Of a stretch of 64,000 nt of DNA, positions 26,531 through 37,554 are shown in pieces; position 1 is the first letter of the stretch, and every line of letters begins with the position of its first letter. The notes under the pieces are model-generated. The model was not told the DNA's origin, did not search any database, and saw only the letters and a list, made by a program, of their open reading frames with translations. Source of the stretch: Blastomyces gilchristii SLH14081 (Eukaryota > Ascomycota > Eurotiomycetes > Onygenales > Ajellomycetaceae); the NCBI RefSeq assembly GCF_000003855.2, contig NW_003101670.1, positions 210,841-274,840 on the forward strand. The letters are read 5' to 3'. The translations under genes and the position numbers were made by a program.

Positions 26531-26838
26531 CTATAAAAATGTTCATTGTCTTCTTATTAGAAAACAATTATTCACACATTATCTTCTCATCAGAAACAAT
26601 TATTTATCAAGAGATATCTAAATGTGTAACAATGTGTAAGAAATAGAGAAACAGTTAAGTGAACACTGAGTTCTCAGATAGAAGCTGCTTATCAGTCACT
26701 CTGGCCCTGTAATAAGATTTTATAAAGAGAATGTCAGTGAAAGACCTGAGAGTTCTGACACTCAGATGTATAAGATATTCATACAATTATACTTCTTTAA
26801 ATTTCACAGATATCACACATCTGATAAACAATATAATC

Positions 26839-29800
26839 ATGTCTAATAATAATATGAAAGAACTCTCAAACACAAGCATAGACACAGTGTTACAGTGGCT
26901 CTGAGCAATGTTGAAACTACAATAATAATAAATAGCTGATATGCATGCAACTCAATAATGCCAATACAAAGAGATTCAATGACTAACTCACATGATTTCA
27001 ACACCTACAGAATTGAATATAAAAGTGCTGAAAGAATGCTTAGATACTTCTACATATTTTAATACTTTCAATCTCACTCTCTACTCATCATGAAGAATGG
27101 AAATGCTCATGAAACTGAGTGTAGATGAAGATGCTATCAGTTCATTAATCAATCAAAGTTGATATATCAATGAATGATTGAAAGATCACATGAAACAGAA
27201 GTTTCATTCATGAATAAAAGTATGTGAATCAGTGTTGTGAACACCTGACAACATCATAAAACATCTTGATATTCTGTTTCAAGACACTGTCATATAATAG
27301 AAAGTATTAGATTAGCTACAGAGTATCTGACAGAGAAACATTTCTCTTATAACATTCATCTCTGACTTCAATATCAAGATTCTAGAAGCAGGTGATCAAT
27401 CTTGAAAGAATTGAATGAAGATTAGCATGCTTAAGAAGACATTAACTTTCAAGCTCTTACAAGCCCTTATAAGTGCAGATGAAGACCAGACTTATGAAGA
27501 CTTCTGCACACAGCTTCAGACAATGAATAATCATCTTACTAAGCTCAAGAATATACAGAATAGTGACAGAAGATGTTACATCTCAGCAACTCATACACTC
27601 ATGCTGAGGAATAACAATGATGCAGATATTATGAATTGAGTAGACTTGAATGTCTATACATAAGCAAGAGTCTTCACTGTCTGAACAGGCTTCTGAGTCT
27701 CTGAGATCACTTCTGAAGAAGTTATCAATTGATGTCAATATGAAGTGTGTATCAACTATAACTGATCAGAACACATTGCTTTCAACTGCTGATCAATCTA
27801 TGTGTCTTCATACTTGAGAGAAAGATTAGTGTCTTCTCATTTAAAAGATGAATCAGTATCTGTTCATATCAACCACATTACATTAGAGAAAGATTCAGAA
27901 GATAACTATAAGAATGTCTTGATAAAATAGGAAAAAGATTAGCTTCTGTTCAAATTCATAAACAGAAGCTTAAAGAGATCAGATAACAATAATTTAAAGA
28001 GAAGATGATAATGAATATGATTCTTGTATCTACTGTGATTGATAACATGTATAATATGAAAGCCATGATAGACAGCAGTCTATGTCACTATGTAATGATA
28101 AAATCTTCAGTTGTAAGACATCATAACCTTCAGTGTATCTCTTTATCAAAACCTTGACTTCTTGCAGAATTTAATAATTTAAAAGACATTTGTACCTGTT
28201 ACATGATAAAGCTGATCATAAATGTGAGAGAACATTAATATGAAGATGCCTATGTATATAAAGTTAATAATCTTGATTACAATCTTATATTAGAACTTGC
28301 CTGACTATCTGAATAAGACATCTTATTAAATACTTGAAACAGAAGCTTGATATTCTCTAACAATGATAGAATTCATGAAGATGATATTCACAAGACTATT
28401 GATCTGACACAGATCTCTGTCAATGTCTATGAAATGCTCAGAAAAAGAAGTTGCTGAAAGAATTACTGATAGCAGAATTATGTATTAATCTATTTCATCA
28501 ATCTGATCAATATCAAAAAGGCTCTAGAAAAATTATCTCATGTTACAACAACAGATTCTTGTACAAAACTCTCTTAATAATATCATGAATATCTAGATGT
28601 CTTCTGATAAAATAATATTATAAATATATCTCTCTTATAAGGTTCTGAAGTGAATTACAGTATTAAGTTAGAGAAAAAGAATGATAAGAATTCTGAATCA
28701 TCATGAGGCTCTCTTTATAACATGTTTCAAGATAAACTTCTTCTTCTTTGAAAGACACTCAATGATCTGTTAAATAAAGAATTCATATATATTAACAACT
28801 CTTCTGCTGCAGCCTCTATTCTCTTTGTAAAGAAATCAGATGAAGAACTCTGATTCTGTGTGAACTACTGAGATCTGAACAGATTGATAAAGAAAGATTG
28901 ATATTTCTTATCTCTCATCAATAAAACTCTAGCATGAATCAGATGAGCTCAATGATTTATAAAACTAGATATTATTATCATATTTCATAAGATTTGTATC
29001 ACTGAAGAAGATGAATGACTTACAGCATTCTGAACATATTATGATCTCTTTGAATGAATAGTCACATTCTTTGAACTGACTAATATTCTCAGTATATTTC
29101 AGAACTATATCAACTGAGTACTCTGAGATTTTCTTAATAAGTTTGTATCTACTTATCTAGATAATATTCTCATCTTCACTGATAAATTCAGAAAAGAATA
29201 TCAAGAGTATGTGTGAAAGATATTACAACAGCTACAAGAAGCAGAACTATCAATAGATATTAATAAGTGTGATTTTAAAGTCAAGAGTATCAAGTATCTG
29301 AGTTTTATTATAGAAGCTGACAAGAGAATTCAAATAAATTCTGAGAAAGTCTCTGTTATTCTTGAATGAGAAGCTCTGTATACTGTGAAAGATGTACAAA
29401 GCTTCATTGAATTTACTAACTTCTATCAGTAATTTATACAAAACTTCTCAGATATCATAAGATCACTTACAGATCTTATTAAGAAAGACTCAGTATTTCA
29501 ATAATCAGTGAATGCTGAAGCTGCATTTACACAGATAAAGAAGATGTTTATTAATACTTCTCTACTGATAATATTTGATTCTGATCATAAGATAGTTATT
29601 GAAACTGATTTCTCTGACTATATGATAGAAGAAGTGATATTATAATATGATAATAAAGATGTTCTATAATTATATATCTTTATATCTAAGAAACTGAGTT
29701 TCACTGAATGCAATTATGAGATCTATGATAAGAAACTTCTTGCAATTATACACTGTTTAGAAGAATGAGACTCTGAACTCTGAAGTATCTCTGAATTTGA

Positions 29801-31260
29801 GATAGTCATAGATTATAAGAATCTCAAATACTTTACAACTATCTATAAACTCACTGAATAACAGATGTAATGATCTGAGTTCTTAAGCTGCTTTCATTTT
29901 ACAATACACTACTGTTCTGATAGTCAGAACTTGATAACAGATGCTCTCTTATGATGAGAGTAAGATATGCTATCTGATATAACAGATACTCACTGAATGA
30001 ACTGAGAGCACTGACTCTTGAATCTGAAGATACTAGTGAATCAAGATGAAACAGTTCATGACACTATACATGCTTCTTCAGTTAGAACTGTTATTGATAT
30101 CTTCACTTTCTCTACACTGAATGAACTATGATATATAGCAGCTCAGATGAATAAACTTCTTTAGACTCTCACTGAAGCAGTATATCAAGAAGCACTCTGA
30201 TTTCTCTCAGAACTATGTATAAGAACTGATATCTCAGAATGTTCAATCAATGATAATAATACTCTATGATTTTATAAATGATGCTGAGTCTCTCACTCTG
30301 AACTCTTATATACTCAGATAATGTAAGAGATGCATGATTTGTATATAACTGACTATTCAGGCTGTGAACAACTGTATAGAATAATCTTCTGAGAGTTCTA
30401 CTGACCTGAGATATTAAACAGTATCAGATGCTTCATCTGAAACTACAATTACTGTTCTTCTGTTATTTCATGAAAGAACTGTAGAAAAGATCTATTGAAA
30501 TCACTTGATATTTCTGATAGAATCTGATAAGATATAGTAATTGACTTCACTGTCAATCTATCTGAGAGTAAGAATTGTAGAAACATTCTGATCATTATGA
30601 ATTAACTGAGTAAAGATGTAATATTGAAATCTTGTAATAAGATAAATACTGAACAAGTCACTGAAGCTTTTCTACAGAGCTCATTCTATCAGATGCACAG
30701 ATTGCTGAGATCTATAGTATCAGATCAGAGCTGTCAATTTGTAAGCACTCTCTGAACAAGAATCTGTCAAGTTCTTAAGATTACACACTATCTATCAACT
30801 GCCTATCACTCTGAAATCAATAATGTGTCAGAACAGACAATTCAGACTGTGAAGAATTATCTCTGTAAGTTCTGTAACTACTTACAAGATGATTGACATG
30901 ATCTTCTTCTACACACAGAGGTCACTATCAACAGTCAAGATATCATTTCAACAGATATAAGCTCATTCTTTCTTATATACAGATATCACATGAAAGTGTT
31001 AAATCTTCTAGAGATCACACAGTTCACACTGAACCTCTGCAGTCTGATTCAGATTGCTGACAATATAGTAATAAAACTCTGAGATGTCTGTGATTGAGCA
31101 GAGATCTTCATGACAACTGTAAAACAAGATCAAGAGAATTAAATCAATGTTCACTGAGACTCTGCTGAACAATATAAGATAGAAGATCTGATATGATTGA
31201 ATCTTAAGAACATATGAATCACACATTTATCTTGTACACTAGATTACCATCACATCAAGT
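26839..31260 (+). pseudogene. gag-pol remnant of G1 copy c
   Basis: The gag ATG at 26839 opens a frame that, through stops, stays in phase with the 74-codon open piece 27415-27639 and the CCHC knuckle at 27748-27789. The knuckle is damaged: its second Cys is now Tyr and one inner residue is TGA, while SEHIAFNC survives. The protease shows AMIDSS in place of the DSG triplet near 28060. The reverse transcriptase has YLDNILIF at 29154. RNase H (IETDFSDY) follows near 29600. The integrase core (SDQSCQFVSTLW and YHSEINNVSEQTIQ) lies at about 30540-30960. The integrase C-terminus (YKVIEVLDSH) is cut by the MITE at 31293. Confidence 0.87.
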
Positions 31261-31292
31261 ATAAAGTGATAGAAGTTCTAGATAGTCATAAC

Positions 31293-31798
31293 TAGACTGG
31301 CCGCCGGGACCATGAATTTCATGTTTGATCTCATTTGGTCTGGTCTCATACATTTCTTGGCGTGAATCCCGCTGGGACTGACTATCAAAAAAACATGCAA
31401 AGTGACTATATATCAGATCTTAAAATGGAACCATGACTTGAAAAAAATGAGAAAGTGGTCCCATTTGGTCCCATTTAGTCCCATTCTTGGCATAAAGTTA
31501 CTATTTTTAGACATTTTAAGGTTTTTTTTAGACTATTTTTAATTTTTTAAAAAGTAACGCTTTTTGGTAACACTCAAATGAGATTTAAAGTCATTTAAAG
31601 CAATAAAAATAATTTAAATTGAGAAGTGGAAATCATGGTCTCATTTGGAAAATGTGACAAGAGTAGACAGTAAGTCCCACTGAAACAGTATGAGACTACT
31701 ATCTAATGTTAAAACTGTGTAATGGGATCAGTCGAATTGGTAATGAGACTATCAAAAAATCTGGTCCTGGTCCCAGACACGGTCACACGGTCAGTCTA
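31293..31798 (+). mobile_element. hAT-like MITE, copy 2 (best preserved)
   Basis: 506 bp with short terminal inverted repeats (TAGACTGGCCG and CGGTCAGTCTA) and a perfect 8-bp TSD, GTCATAAC (31285-31292 and 31799-31806). TSD length and TAG...CTA termini fit the hAT superfamily. It is non-coding, so it needed a transposase from elsewhere. It retains GGTCCCATTTGG-type motifs that are mutated in copies 1 and 3, so it is probably the youngest copy or the least exposed to mutation. Confidence 0.88.
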
Positions 31799-31935
31799 GT
31801 CATAACTACTGTCTTAATACATTATCAGAGATTCATAATGTATTTCATACAAGCTTGCTTCACTGCACTGTCACTGATCTGTTTTCTTCTCAACTGACTT
31901 CTGACTGACAGCTATCAGGCATCATAGAAGAAGAT

Positions 31936-32065
31936 AATGAGCTTGAGTGAGAGATTGAGAATATTCTCAATAAGAGACTCTGTGACTGCAGTTAGCAATA
32001 TCTTGTGAAATGAGTTGACTATGATCAACTGACCTGAACTCTGAGTTCTGTGTTATCTGAAACAG
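31936..32065 (+). pseudogene. Chromodomain remnant of G1 copy c
   Basis: Plus-strand translation, reading through stops, gives EIENILNKRL, then QYLVK, VDYDQLT and SVLSET, matching the chromodomain pattern (ExILxKR...YLVKWxGYxxxTWE). A chromodomain after integrase defines chromoviruses, where it is thought to guide integration to heterochromatin. Equivalent sequence is at about 45-175 and 13800-13945 in the other copies. Confidence 0.75.
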
Positions 32066-32108
32066 TAGCTCTTGACTGATGAGAACTGCTTCTGAAAGAG
32101 AAGACTAA

Positions 32109-32417
32109 TGTGACAGGCTGTGCCTGATCAATTATATAGACTATTCTGTTACACTTCACAGATTCCAATCACTTCATTCTCAAATGCATACACTTTGATT
32201 CTCAGTCATTCTCAATCACTGATTCTCAGCTGCTACAAACGCGTGTATATTCTCCCACTCCGAAGCTCCACCACGTACACTATCACATACACATATAAAT
32301 ATTCACCTCAATCACTGATTCTCGCACTTTCTCTTTCTTTCCTTCTCTAACATTTTTATCTTTGTTATATAAGACCTATCAATATTATACTGATCTATTC
32401 GGCGTAGGCCTCTTACA
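32109..32417 (+). repeat. G1 copy c 3' LTR (309 bp)
   Basis: TGTGACAGGC...CTCTTACA. It has the same length as the 5' LTR but more of its CG and CC sites have become TG, CA or CT. This asymmetry arose after insertion, since LTR pairs start identical. Confidence 0.93.
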
Positions 32418-33305
32418 ATTATAAATGAAGATCTGTAAACAGAAAGATGTTGAAAGCTCTTCATTTAATGTGAGATAGTGTAAGCTGAAGTGTATGAAGT
32501 ATAATATAAGATTACTCACTTATCTACACTTAGTGAAGTGTTCATAACACTTGTCTCATGCATTCACTTTCTCAAAGTTGTGCAAGATTTATTTGGAAAA
32601 CTCATTCCATGTTCATGAGAATGAATATTACTTCAGATCTGTGAGATTCATCTTTTCATCAGTTATTTATAATGACTTTGCTTTTCTGCATAGAAACACA
32701 GCAGATCTTAAGACTTGTTGAAATTTCATTGACTGTCTGTCTGTGAGTTCATATTCAATCTGATAATATAATTGCATCTGACTTAGTCAGCTGATTGCAG
32801 CATCATTTTTTCAGTCATTATTAAAGCTTGATGACTTTAGCAGATCTTCTGACTTGATATATTTCATACTCAGATTCTCATTCTGTGCAGCAGTCTCTGA
32901 TAATGTGTATACTTCTGAAGAGATTGTAAATAATTGTGATGAGACTTTCAGGTTTAATGTAGTCATCTATCTGTGTAAATGTTCAATCTTCTGCTGCAGG
33001 CCTAAGATCTGATTTTCTCTATTCTTATTAATAATGATGATTGTGTTGGTGAAGCTCTTCATAGTGAATGCTTGATTCACAGTGAATGTCAATTGTTGTT
33101 TAACTTCTGTCTCAGCCTGTCACTGTGTATGCAAGGCCTCAATCTCATTTAGAATCCTTGTACATGTACAGAGCTTTGATTTCAGTTCAGTGATTTCAGC
33201 TGCTTTTCTTACTGCTTCAAGTAAATCCTCTGAGAGGTTCTGCATACCTTTCAGTTCAGATAGCAGAGAAGAGTGTTATTTGTATTAACTAGAGAAGATA
33301 TTCAT
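32418..33305 (-). pseudogene. gag N-terminal remnant of G2 copy a
   Basis: Minus-strand frame from an ATG at 33305. It reads LLSELKGMQNLSEDLLEAV, then a heptad-like, E/K/Q-rich stretch consistent with a coiled coil, and continues to the insertion point of G1 copy c (TSD at 32418-32422). The downstream part resumes at 26221. Stops are frequent. The homologous segment of the other G2 copy is at about 51471-52350. It would have formed the capsid. Confidence 0.65.
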
Positions 33306-33748
33306 TTCAGGTTTCTCATTGATTGTACAATGTCTATCATTATATTACTGTGTTATTATATCAGTATATTATTCTATTGCTATATTGTTATATCACTATA
33401 TTATTATATGATTTTTGTTATCATTGTATGACTTCAGTGATAATCACCCCTTTCTTTTATTCTTCTTTTAAGTAGGGAGTGAACTTCTTTGAATCTGATT
33501 CACTACTCTCATCTCCTTTCTCACACCTCATTCATTTGCATACATGGCATTTGCCTGGGCATGGAGTTTTCCCTTAACAAGTGAAGCAGTATCAATTGAA
33601 TGCTCTTTCACTCACTGCTCTTTATACACTATCTTTTAAGATGTTCTAGAATCACACTGATATGATAACTATGAATCACTTTATAGATGAAATTATCATG
33701 CCCTGGAGAAGTCTGTGCTTCTCACTGATTTTTAAACATGCTACCAGA

Positions 33749-33924
33749 TGTGATTCAAAGGTTGCTTAAGCCAGTGTATGATTACAGGCGTACACTGGCT
33801 TCTTATATATTGTAATATTGTACACTAAATTAATTAGTGGCTGCTATGGCCCCCTTTACATTCGTACGCTAGTTCGGAAGCGGCCGCGTTATTATCCGAC
33901 GGTCGTACGTTCTTCCGAACCACA
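33749..33924 (-). repeat. G2 copy a 5' LTR (176 bp)
   Basis: TGTGATTCAAAGG...CCGAACCACA on the plus strand. The right half (about 33850-33920) keeps CG-rich motifs (GCGGCCGCG, CGACGGTCGTACG) lost in the 3' LTR at 19412-19587. Confidence 0.88.
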
Positions 33925-34154
33925 ATCTTCTGTAGTTGTCTAGCCTGAGCATGAAGAATTAACAGAACTTCTTCATTCATCTCACTCAGACACTGCTTTT
34001 CAAGAATCTTGCTTGCTTTTTCAAGTTTCTGTATTTCAAGAACTTGTTATTTCTCTATTTCTTCTTTCTTTCTTCTCTTCAGAATTTCAATCTCAGGAAT
34101 AGCATTTAAGAAAGCATCTTTTTTCACATCAACTGAGTGTATTTTTGAACTCAT
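33925..34154 (-). mobile_element. Tad1-like LINE, ORF1 start
   Basis: Minus-strand frame from the ATG at 34154: MSSKIHSVDVKKD, then a lysine/glutamate-rich coiled-coil-like stretch with one stop, ending ARQLQK where G2 copy a is inserted. The frame resumes at 19411. This fixes the 5' end of the LINE coding region. Confidence 0.75.
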
Positions 34155-34805
34155 TATTCTCACTCAATGAAAAGTTGATTAGACTGTTTCAATTGAGATA
34201 TGTATTGAACTCTTTTAAAAAGTTAATCAGACTGTTTCAATTAAGAGGTTTCTAAGTCTGTTTTCAATTGAAAAGTTAGTTAGACTGTTTCAAAAGAAGA
34301 ATAAAAGACTTTTGTGTATAAAACACTCGATTTTTTTCACACTAGTTCAGTAACTAGATTAGATTTTTAAAGAGAATCTAATAAACTAAAATTGATTTTT
34401 GAGATAAATCAATAAAATCTTTACAATCTCTTTCTTGAAATATAGTGAGGAAAAGTATAATATCAATTGATAATAAATCAGATAATATGACAGTTTTTGA
34501 GAGAAAAACTGACAAAAAATAAATCAATTTTTTGCAGAGAAATTGATTAAAACTATTTAATTTTATTCTAAATCATTCAATTCTTCTCACACAATAAGTG
34601 TGCAACTCAAATCAGTTAATAAAGAGTGTAAAAAAGAATTAAGTATTAATAAAAGCTCTTCAGCCACTGAAAAAGTAATTCTTACTTAAAAGAATATGAA
34701 ATTATAACAGAAAACAGCTCTGTTTTTAATTCTTTGTAAGAATATTGTATAAAACTCAGAGAAAAACACCTTACTTTTTCAAGAGAAGTAAAAAACTATT
34801 TCTAA
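34155..34805 (-). repeat. Probable LINE 5' UTR with imperfect tandem repeats
   Basis: Non-coding stretch upstream of the LINE start. Three imperfect direct repeats of the motif AAAGTTrrTyAGACTGTTTC lie at about 34172-34196, 34219-34243 and 34272-34296. Repeated 5' UTR monomers often carry LINE promoters. The upstream limit, at the composition change near 34805, is a guess. Confidence 0.45.
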
Positions 34806-35479
34806 GATCTCTACGGGCGCTAGTCACCCGCAGGATGCATCTTAAGCTAATTACATTTAACTCTCTATAATTAACCAACCACCGCGTCCATCCTCTCAGG
34901 CCAGCCACTAATTTCCAGAGGTGTTAGTTAGTGGCTGTCACTGCTCACTTGATGATGTACACACCAAGCTTTCAGTTGCTAATCTCAGCCTCATTAGATG
35001 CTCATAGGCCTATCAATCAGCTGTTGTGGCCTCATCTCATGTTAGAGACTAATCATAGACTTGATAACTGCAGTCCTCTCTGTCAGTATTAGAACTTGAC
35101 AGTGAGCTTGCAGACTCTAGCCTATCAGAGTGCTCTGCCTAGAGCCTAGATACACATCTAGACCTGCTAGTCAGGTGATTTTTAAAATCATTCTCTGTAT
35201 TTTGAGAAAGAGCTAGGCTCTGATGACAGTCCTAGTTAGAGACTTGCTTAAGTAGTGTATAATCACTACATTAGGCTTGGCTCTATATCATTAGAACCTT
35301 GACAGGTGCACAGTAGAATAGTGGGACATTGATATCTCATACCAGCCCTGGTGGGTGTTCGCAGGATCTCACTTAACTAGTGGCTTGGCTTGCAGTAGGG
35401 AGTTCTACCCCACACCAAGCCTTACTAATTAGGCTCAGCCTCTATTACATGGGGGCTTTCATGGGTAAGAAGTGACAGG
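34806..35479. other. Unassigned, little-mutated block beside the tRNA-like sequence
   Basis: About 0.67 kb clearly richer in GG, CC and CG than its surroundings (for example ACGGGCGCTAGTCACCCGC near 34812 and CCAACCACCGCGTCCATCC near 34875). No long open frame or known motif is visible. It lies directly 3' of the minus-strand tRNA-like block, so it could be the body of a SINE-like element, although it is longer than usual for a SINE. Confidence 0.4.
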
Positions 35480-35560
35480 TGCCAGCGGTGGGATTCAAAC
35501 CCACGCACCTCTAATGTGTGCGGCCTTGGTTACCAGTCTTATCAACTGAGCCACGCTGAC
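35480..35560 (-). tRNA. tRNA-like sequence (pseudo-tRNA or SINE head)
   Basis: Minus strand, 81 nt. A 7-bp acceptor stem pairs GTCAGCG with CGCTGGC (one G-U). The T arm is perfect, GTGGG-TTTGAAT-CCCAC. A-box-like TGGCTCAGTTGATAAGAC and B-box-like GGTTTGAATCC (family GGTTCGAATCC) are present. The D stem is damaged and no convincing 5-bp anticodon stem with a 7-nt loop can be drawn, so I cannot assign an anticodon. This favours a SINE head or decayed tRNA over a working tRNA. Confidence 0.55.
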
Positions 35561-35779
35561 ACAGTCAGTCTACTTACACTGTTCTATATCTATGCAGTGA
35601 ATGTGTGAGAGAGTAAGACTCTTAATTTAAGTCATTCTATCAATCAGAAGACTACACTACTGTATTTATAAAAAATAACTGTAAAAAACCCTTGTAATCA
35701 CTGTATCTGAGATGAAGACTTATTTACAAGTTATATTAATCTTTAAGACTATTATTGAGATGTGTATATCAGCTATTAC
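35561..35779. other. Short unassigned AT-rich spacer
   Basis: About 220 bp between the tRNA-like block and MITE copy 3. No coding or repeat signal was recognised. Confidence 0.4.
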
Positions 35780-36285
35780 TAGACTGATTATATGACTGTG
35801 TCTGAAACCAGAATCAGATTTTTTGATAGTTTTATTATCAATTCAACTAATCTCATTACATAGTTTTAACATTAGATAGTAGTCTTATACTGTCTCAGTG
35901 AGACTTACTGTCTACTCTTATCATATTTTTCAAATAAGATCATGATTTTCACTTCTCAATTTAAATTATTTTTATTGCTTTAAATGACTTTAAATCTCAT
36001 TTGAGTATTATCAAAAAGTGTTACTTTTTAAAAAATTAAAAATAGTCTAAAAAAAACCTTAAAATGTCTAAAAATAGTAACTTTATGTCAAGAATGAGAC
36101 TAAATGAGACCAAATGAGATCACTTTCTTATTTTTTTCAAGTCATGATTTCATTTTAAGATCTGATATATAGTCACTTTAAATGTTTTTTTGATAGCCAG
36201 TCTCAGCGGGATTCACGCCAAGAAATGTATGAGATCAGACTAAATAGAATTAAATGTGAAATTCATGGTTCTGACGGCTAGTCTA
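35780..36285 (-). mobile_element. hAT-like MITE, copy 3
   Basis: 506 bp in reverse orientation relative to copies 1 and 2. Termini are TAGACTGATTATATG and CTGACGGCTAGTCTA. The 8-bp flanks GCTATTAC (35772-35779) and GCTGTCAC (36286-36293) agree except for two transitions, as expected for a mutated TSD. The interior is strongly decayed. Confidence 0.85.
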
Positions 36286-36767
36286 GCTGTCACTATAGCA
36301 GTATAAAGAGCTGTTACTTCTATCATTTGAGTAAGTCTATACTATCAATTCAAGTGTAAATTAGTAATAAGCTGATATACAATTAGACAACTGAATCATC
36401 AATTCTAAGAAGAAGAAGAAGAAGACAGAGAAGAAGAAGAAGAAGAGAAGATAAAGAAGAAGATAGAGATGAAAAAAAGAAAAAAGAAGAAGAAGAAGAA
36501 GAAGAAAAAGAAGCCTGCTGCAGTTATTAAGCAGAATCTCTCTTTCTGTAAATGATCTACTACTGCTGTTACAGCCCCAGCTCACTCTGCTAAATGCCAT
36601 GCCAGGGACAATAGTATTGAGTTGCTTGATGTCAAAGAAGTTGAGATTGAATATCTACACCGCGAGAATACCTCTCTTTGAGAAAAATTGAACCATGTTC
36701 AGTGTCTCTTAAAAATGACTGTTGAATTCATCAAAGATGATTAGATAGCTTGTGAGCTGAGCTGTAC
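36286..36767 (+). pseudogene. Unidentified coding-like remnant with GAA tract
   Basis: A GAA/AAG-rich tract (36406-36510) is followed on the plus strand by a frame with few stops reading SIELLDVKEVEIEYLHREN and then KLNHVQCLLKMTVEFIKDD, which resembles a short coiled coil. The sequence is less mutated than its neighbours. It is cut at 36767 by the G2 copy b LTR. The flank beyond that element (52926 on) may be its former continuation. I do not recognise the family. Confidence 0.35.
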
Positions 36768-36934
36768 TGTCATTTAAAGGTTTCTTGAGCCAGCGTACGA
36801 TTACAGGCGTACGCCGGCTTCTTATATATCATACACTAAATTAATTGGTGGCCGCTATGACCCCTTTACATTTGTAAGCAAGTTCAGAAGCAGCCGCATT
36901 ATTATTCAACAGTCATACATTCTTTCAAATCACA
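36768..36934 (-). repeat. G2 copy b 3' LTR (167 bp)
   Basis: TGTCATTTAAAGG...TCAAATCACA on the plus strand. It is of equal length to 52759-52925 and shares its subtype features (TTTCTTGAGCC, AAGCAAGTTC), which separate it from the copy a LTRs. Confidence 0.86.
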
Positions 36935-37454
36935 TTCTCTCTCACCAGGTTCAGTCACACTCATGTAATCATGTCATACATCTTAGCTTCATGCGGATTA
37001 GCATATCACTAGTTTTCATAATTATATGATCTATTTCTGATTCAGCTAGTATTCTATGTACACTCTTATAAAGAAACTTTCACTATATTATATTACTTAT
37101 TCACTAACTTTTCTCATTCTTCAATCATCTTCTTCATTATTATTATCATTGAATATTATTATCTTATTTAAAATTCCTGCCTCTTCTTTCATTTAACATC
37201 TTTTATATGTTATTTATCTATTACATTATACATGTTTCTAGTGATAGCTCTCTGTTCTTGTAACAAGTATTCTCATAGTGCTTATATCAGGCAGTTCATT
37301 AGCAGTAAGTGTAATGTATTGTGAAATATGATCAGAACTTGTTTATCTTCTAACAATTGTCAGAATATACTATTATAAATGACACATCTTCTTCATCTTC
37401 TTATATATCTCTGATTCTCTTTTCTTCAGCAGTATCTGATCATGTTGTTCTGAT

Positions 37455-37554
37455 NNNNNNNNNNNNNNNNNNNNNNNNNNNNNNNNNNNNNNNNNNNNNN
37501 NNNNNNNNNNNNNNNNNNNNNNNNNNNNNNNNNNNNNNNNNNNNNNNNNNNNNN
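37455..37554. other. Assembly gap (100 N)
   Basis: Exactly 100 N, the usual placeholder for a gap of unknown size. By comparison with copy a it falls in the segment between the 3' LTR and the antisense frame (around 20090 in copy a), so little is likely to be missing. Confidence 0.99.

Larger units (their letters stand above)
26222..32417 (+). mobile_element. Ty3/gypsy chromovirus, G1 copy c (complete, carries a MITE)
   Basis: Full element of 6196 bp on the plus strand with LTRs at 26222-26530 and 32109-32417 and a perfect TSD, ATTAT (26217-26221 and 32418-32422). It is inserted in gag of G2 copy a. Its extra length over copy b is the 506-bp MITE at 31293-31798 in the region between integrase and chromodomain. 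Gag starts at the ATG at 26839. The zinc knuckle is at 27748-27789, the reverse transcriptase box YLDN at 29154-29165, and the chromodomain at about 31936-32065. Confidence 0.94.
19412..33924 (-). mobile_element. Ty3/gypsy retrotransposon, G2 copy a (interrupted by G1 copy c)
   Basis: Element on the minus strand with 176-bp LTRs at 19412-19587 (3') and 33749-33924 (5'). Its flanks fit a 4-bp duplication ATCT (19408-19411 and 33925-33928) in LINE ORF1. Its own length without the nested copy c is about 8.3 kb. Order on the minus strand: gag (33305 leftward, interrupted at 32417/26222), zinc knuckle at 25893-25934, protease, reverse transcriptase, RNase H, integrase with a long C-terminal extension to about 21840, then a 2-kb region with an opposite-strand reading frame before the 3' LTR. 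The same arrangement is seen in the copy at 36768-52925. Confidence 0.88.

Noticed and set aside
35480..35560. Functional tRNA gene
   Set aside because: The D stem has mismatches and no anticodon arm with a normal 7-nt loop could be drawn, so it is listed only as tRNA-like.
36361..36600. 79-codon minus-strand frame rich in Leu/Phe
   Set aside because: It is the complement of a GAA tract, a low-complexity artefact resembling a membrane protein.
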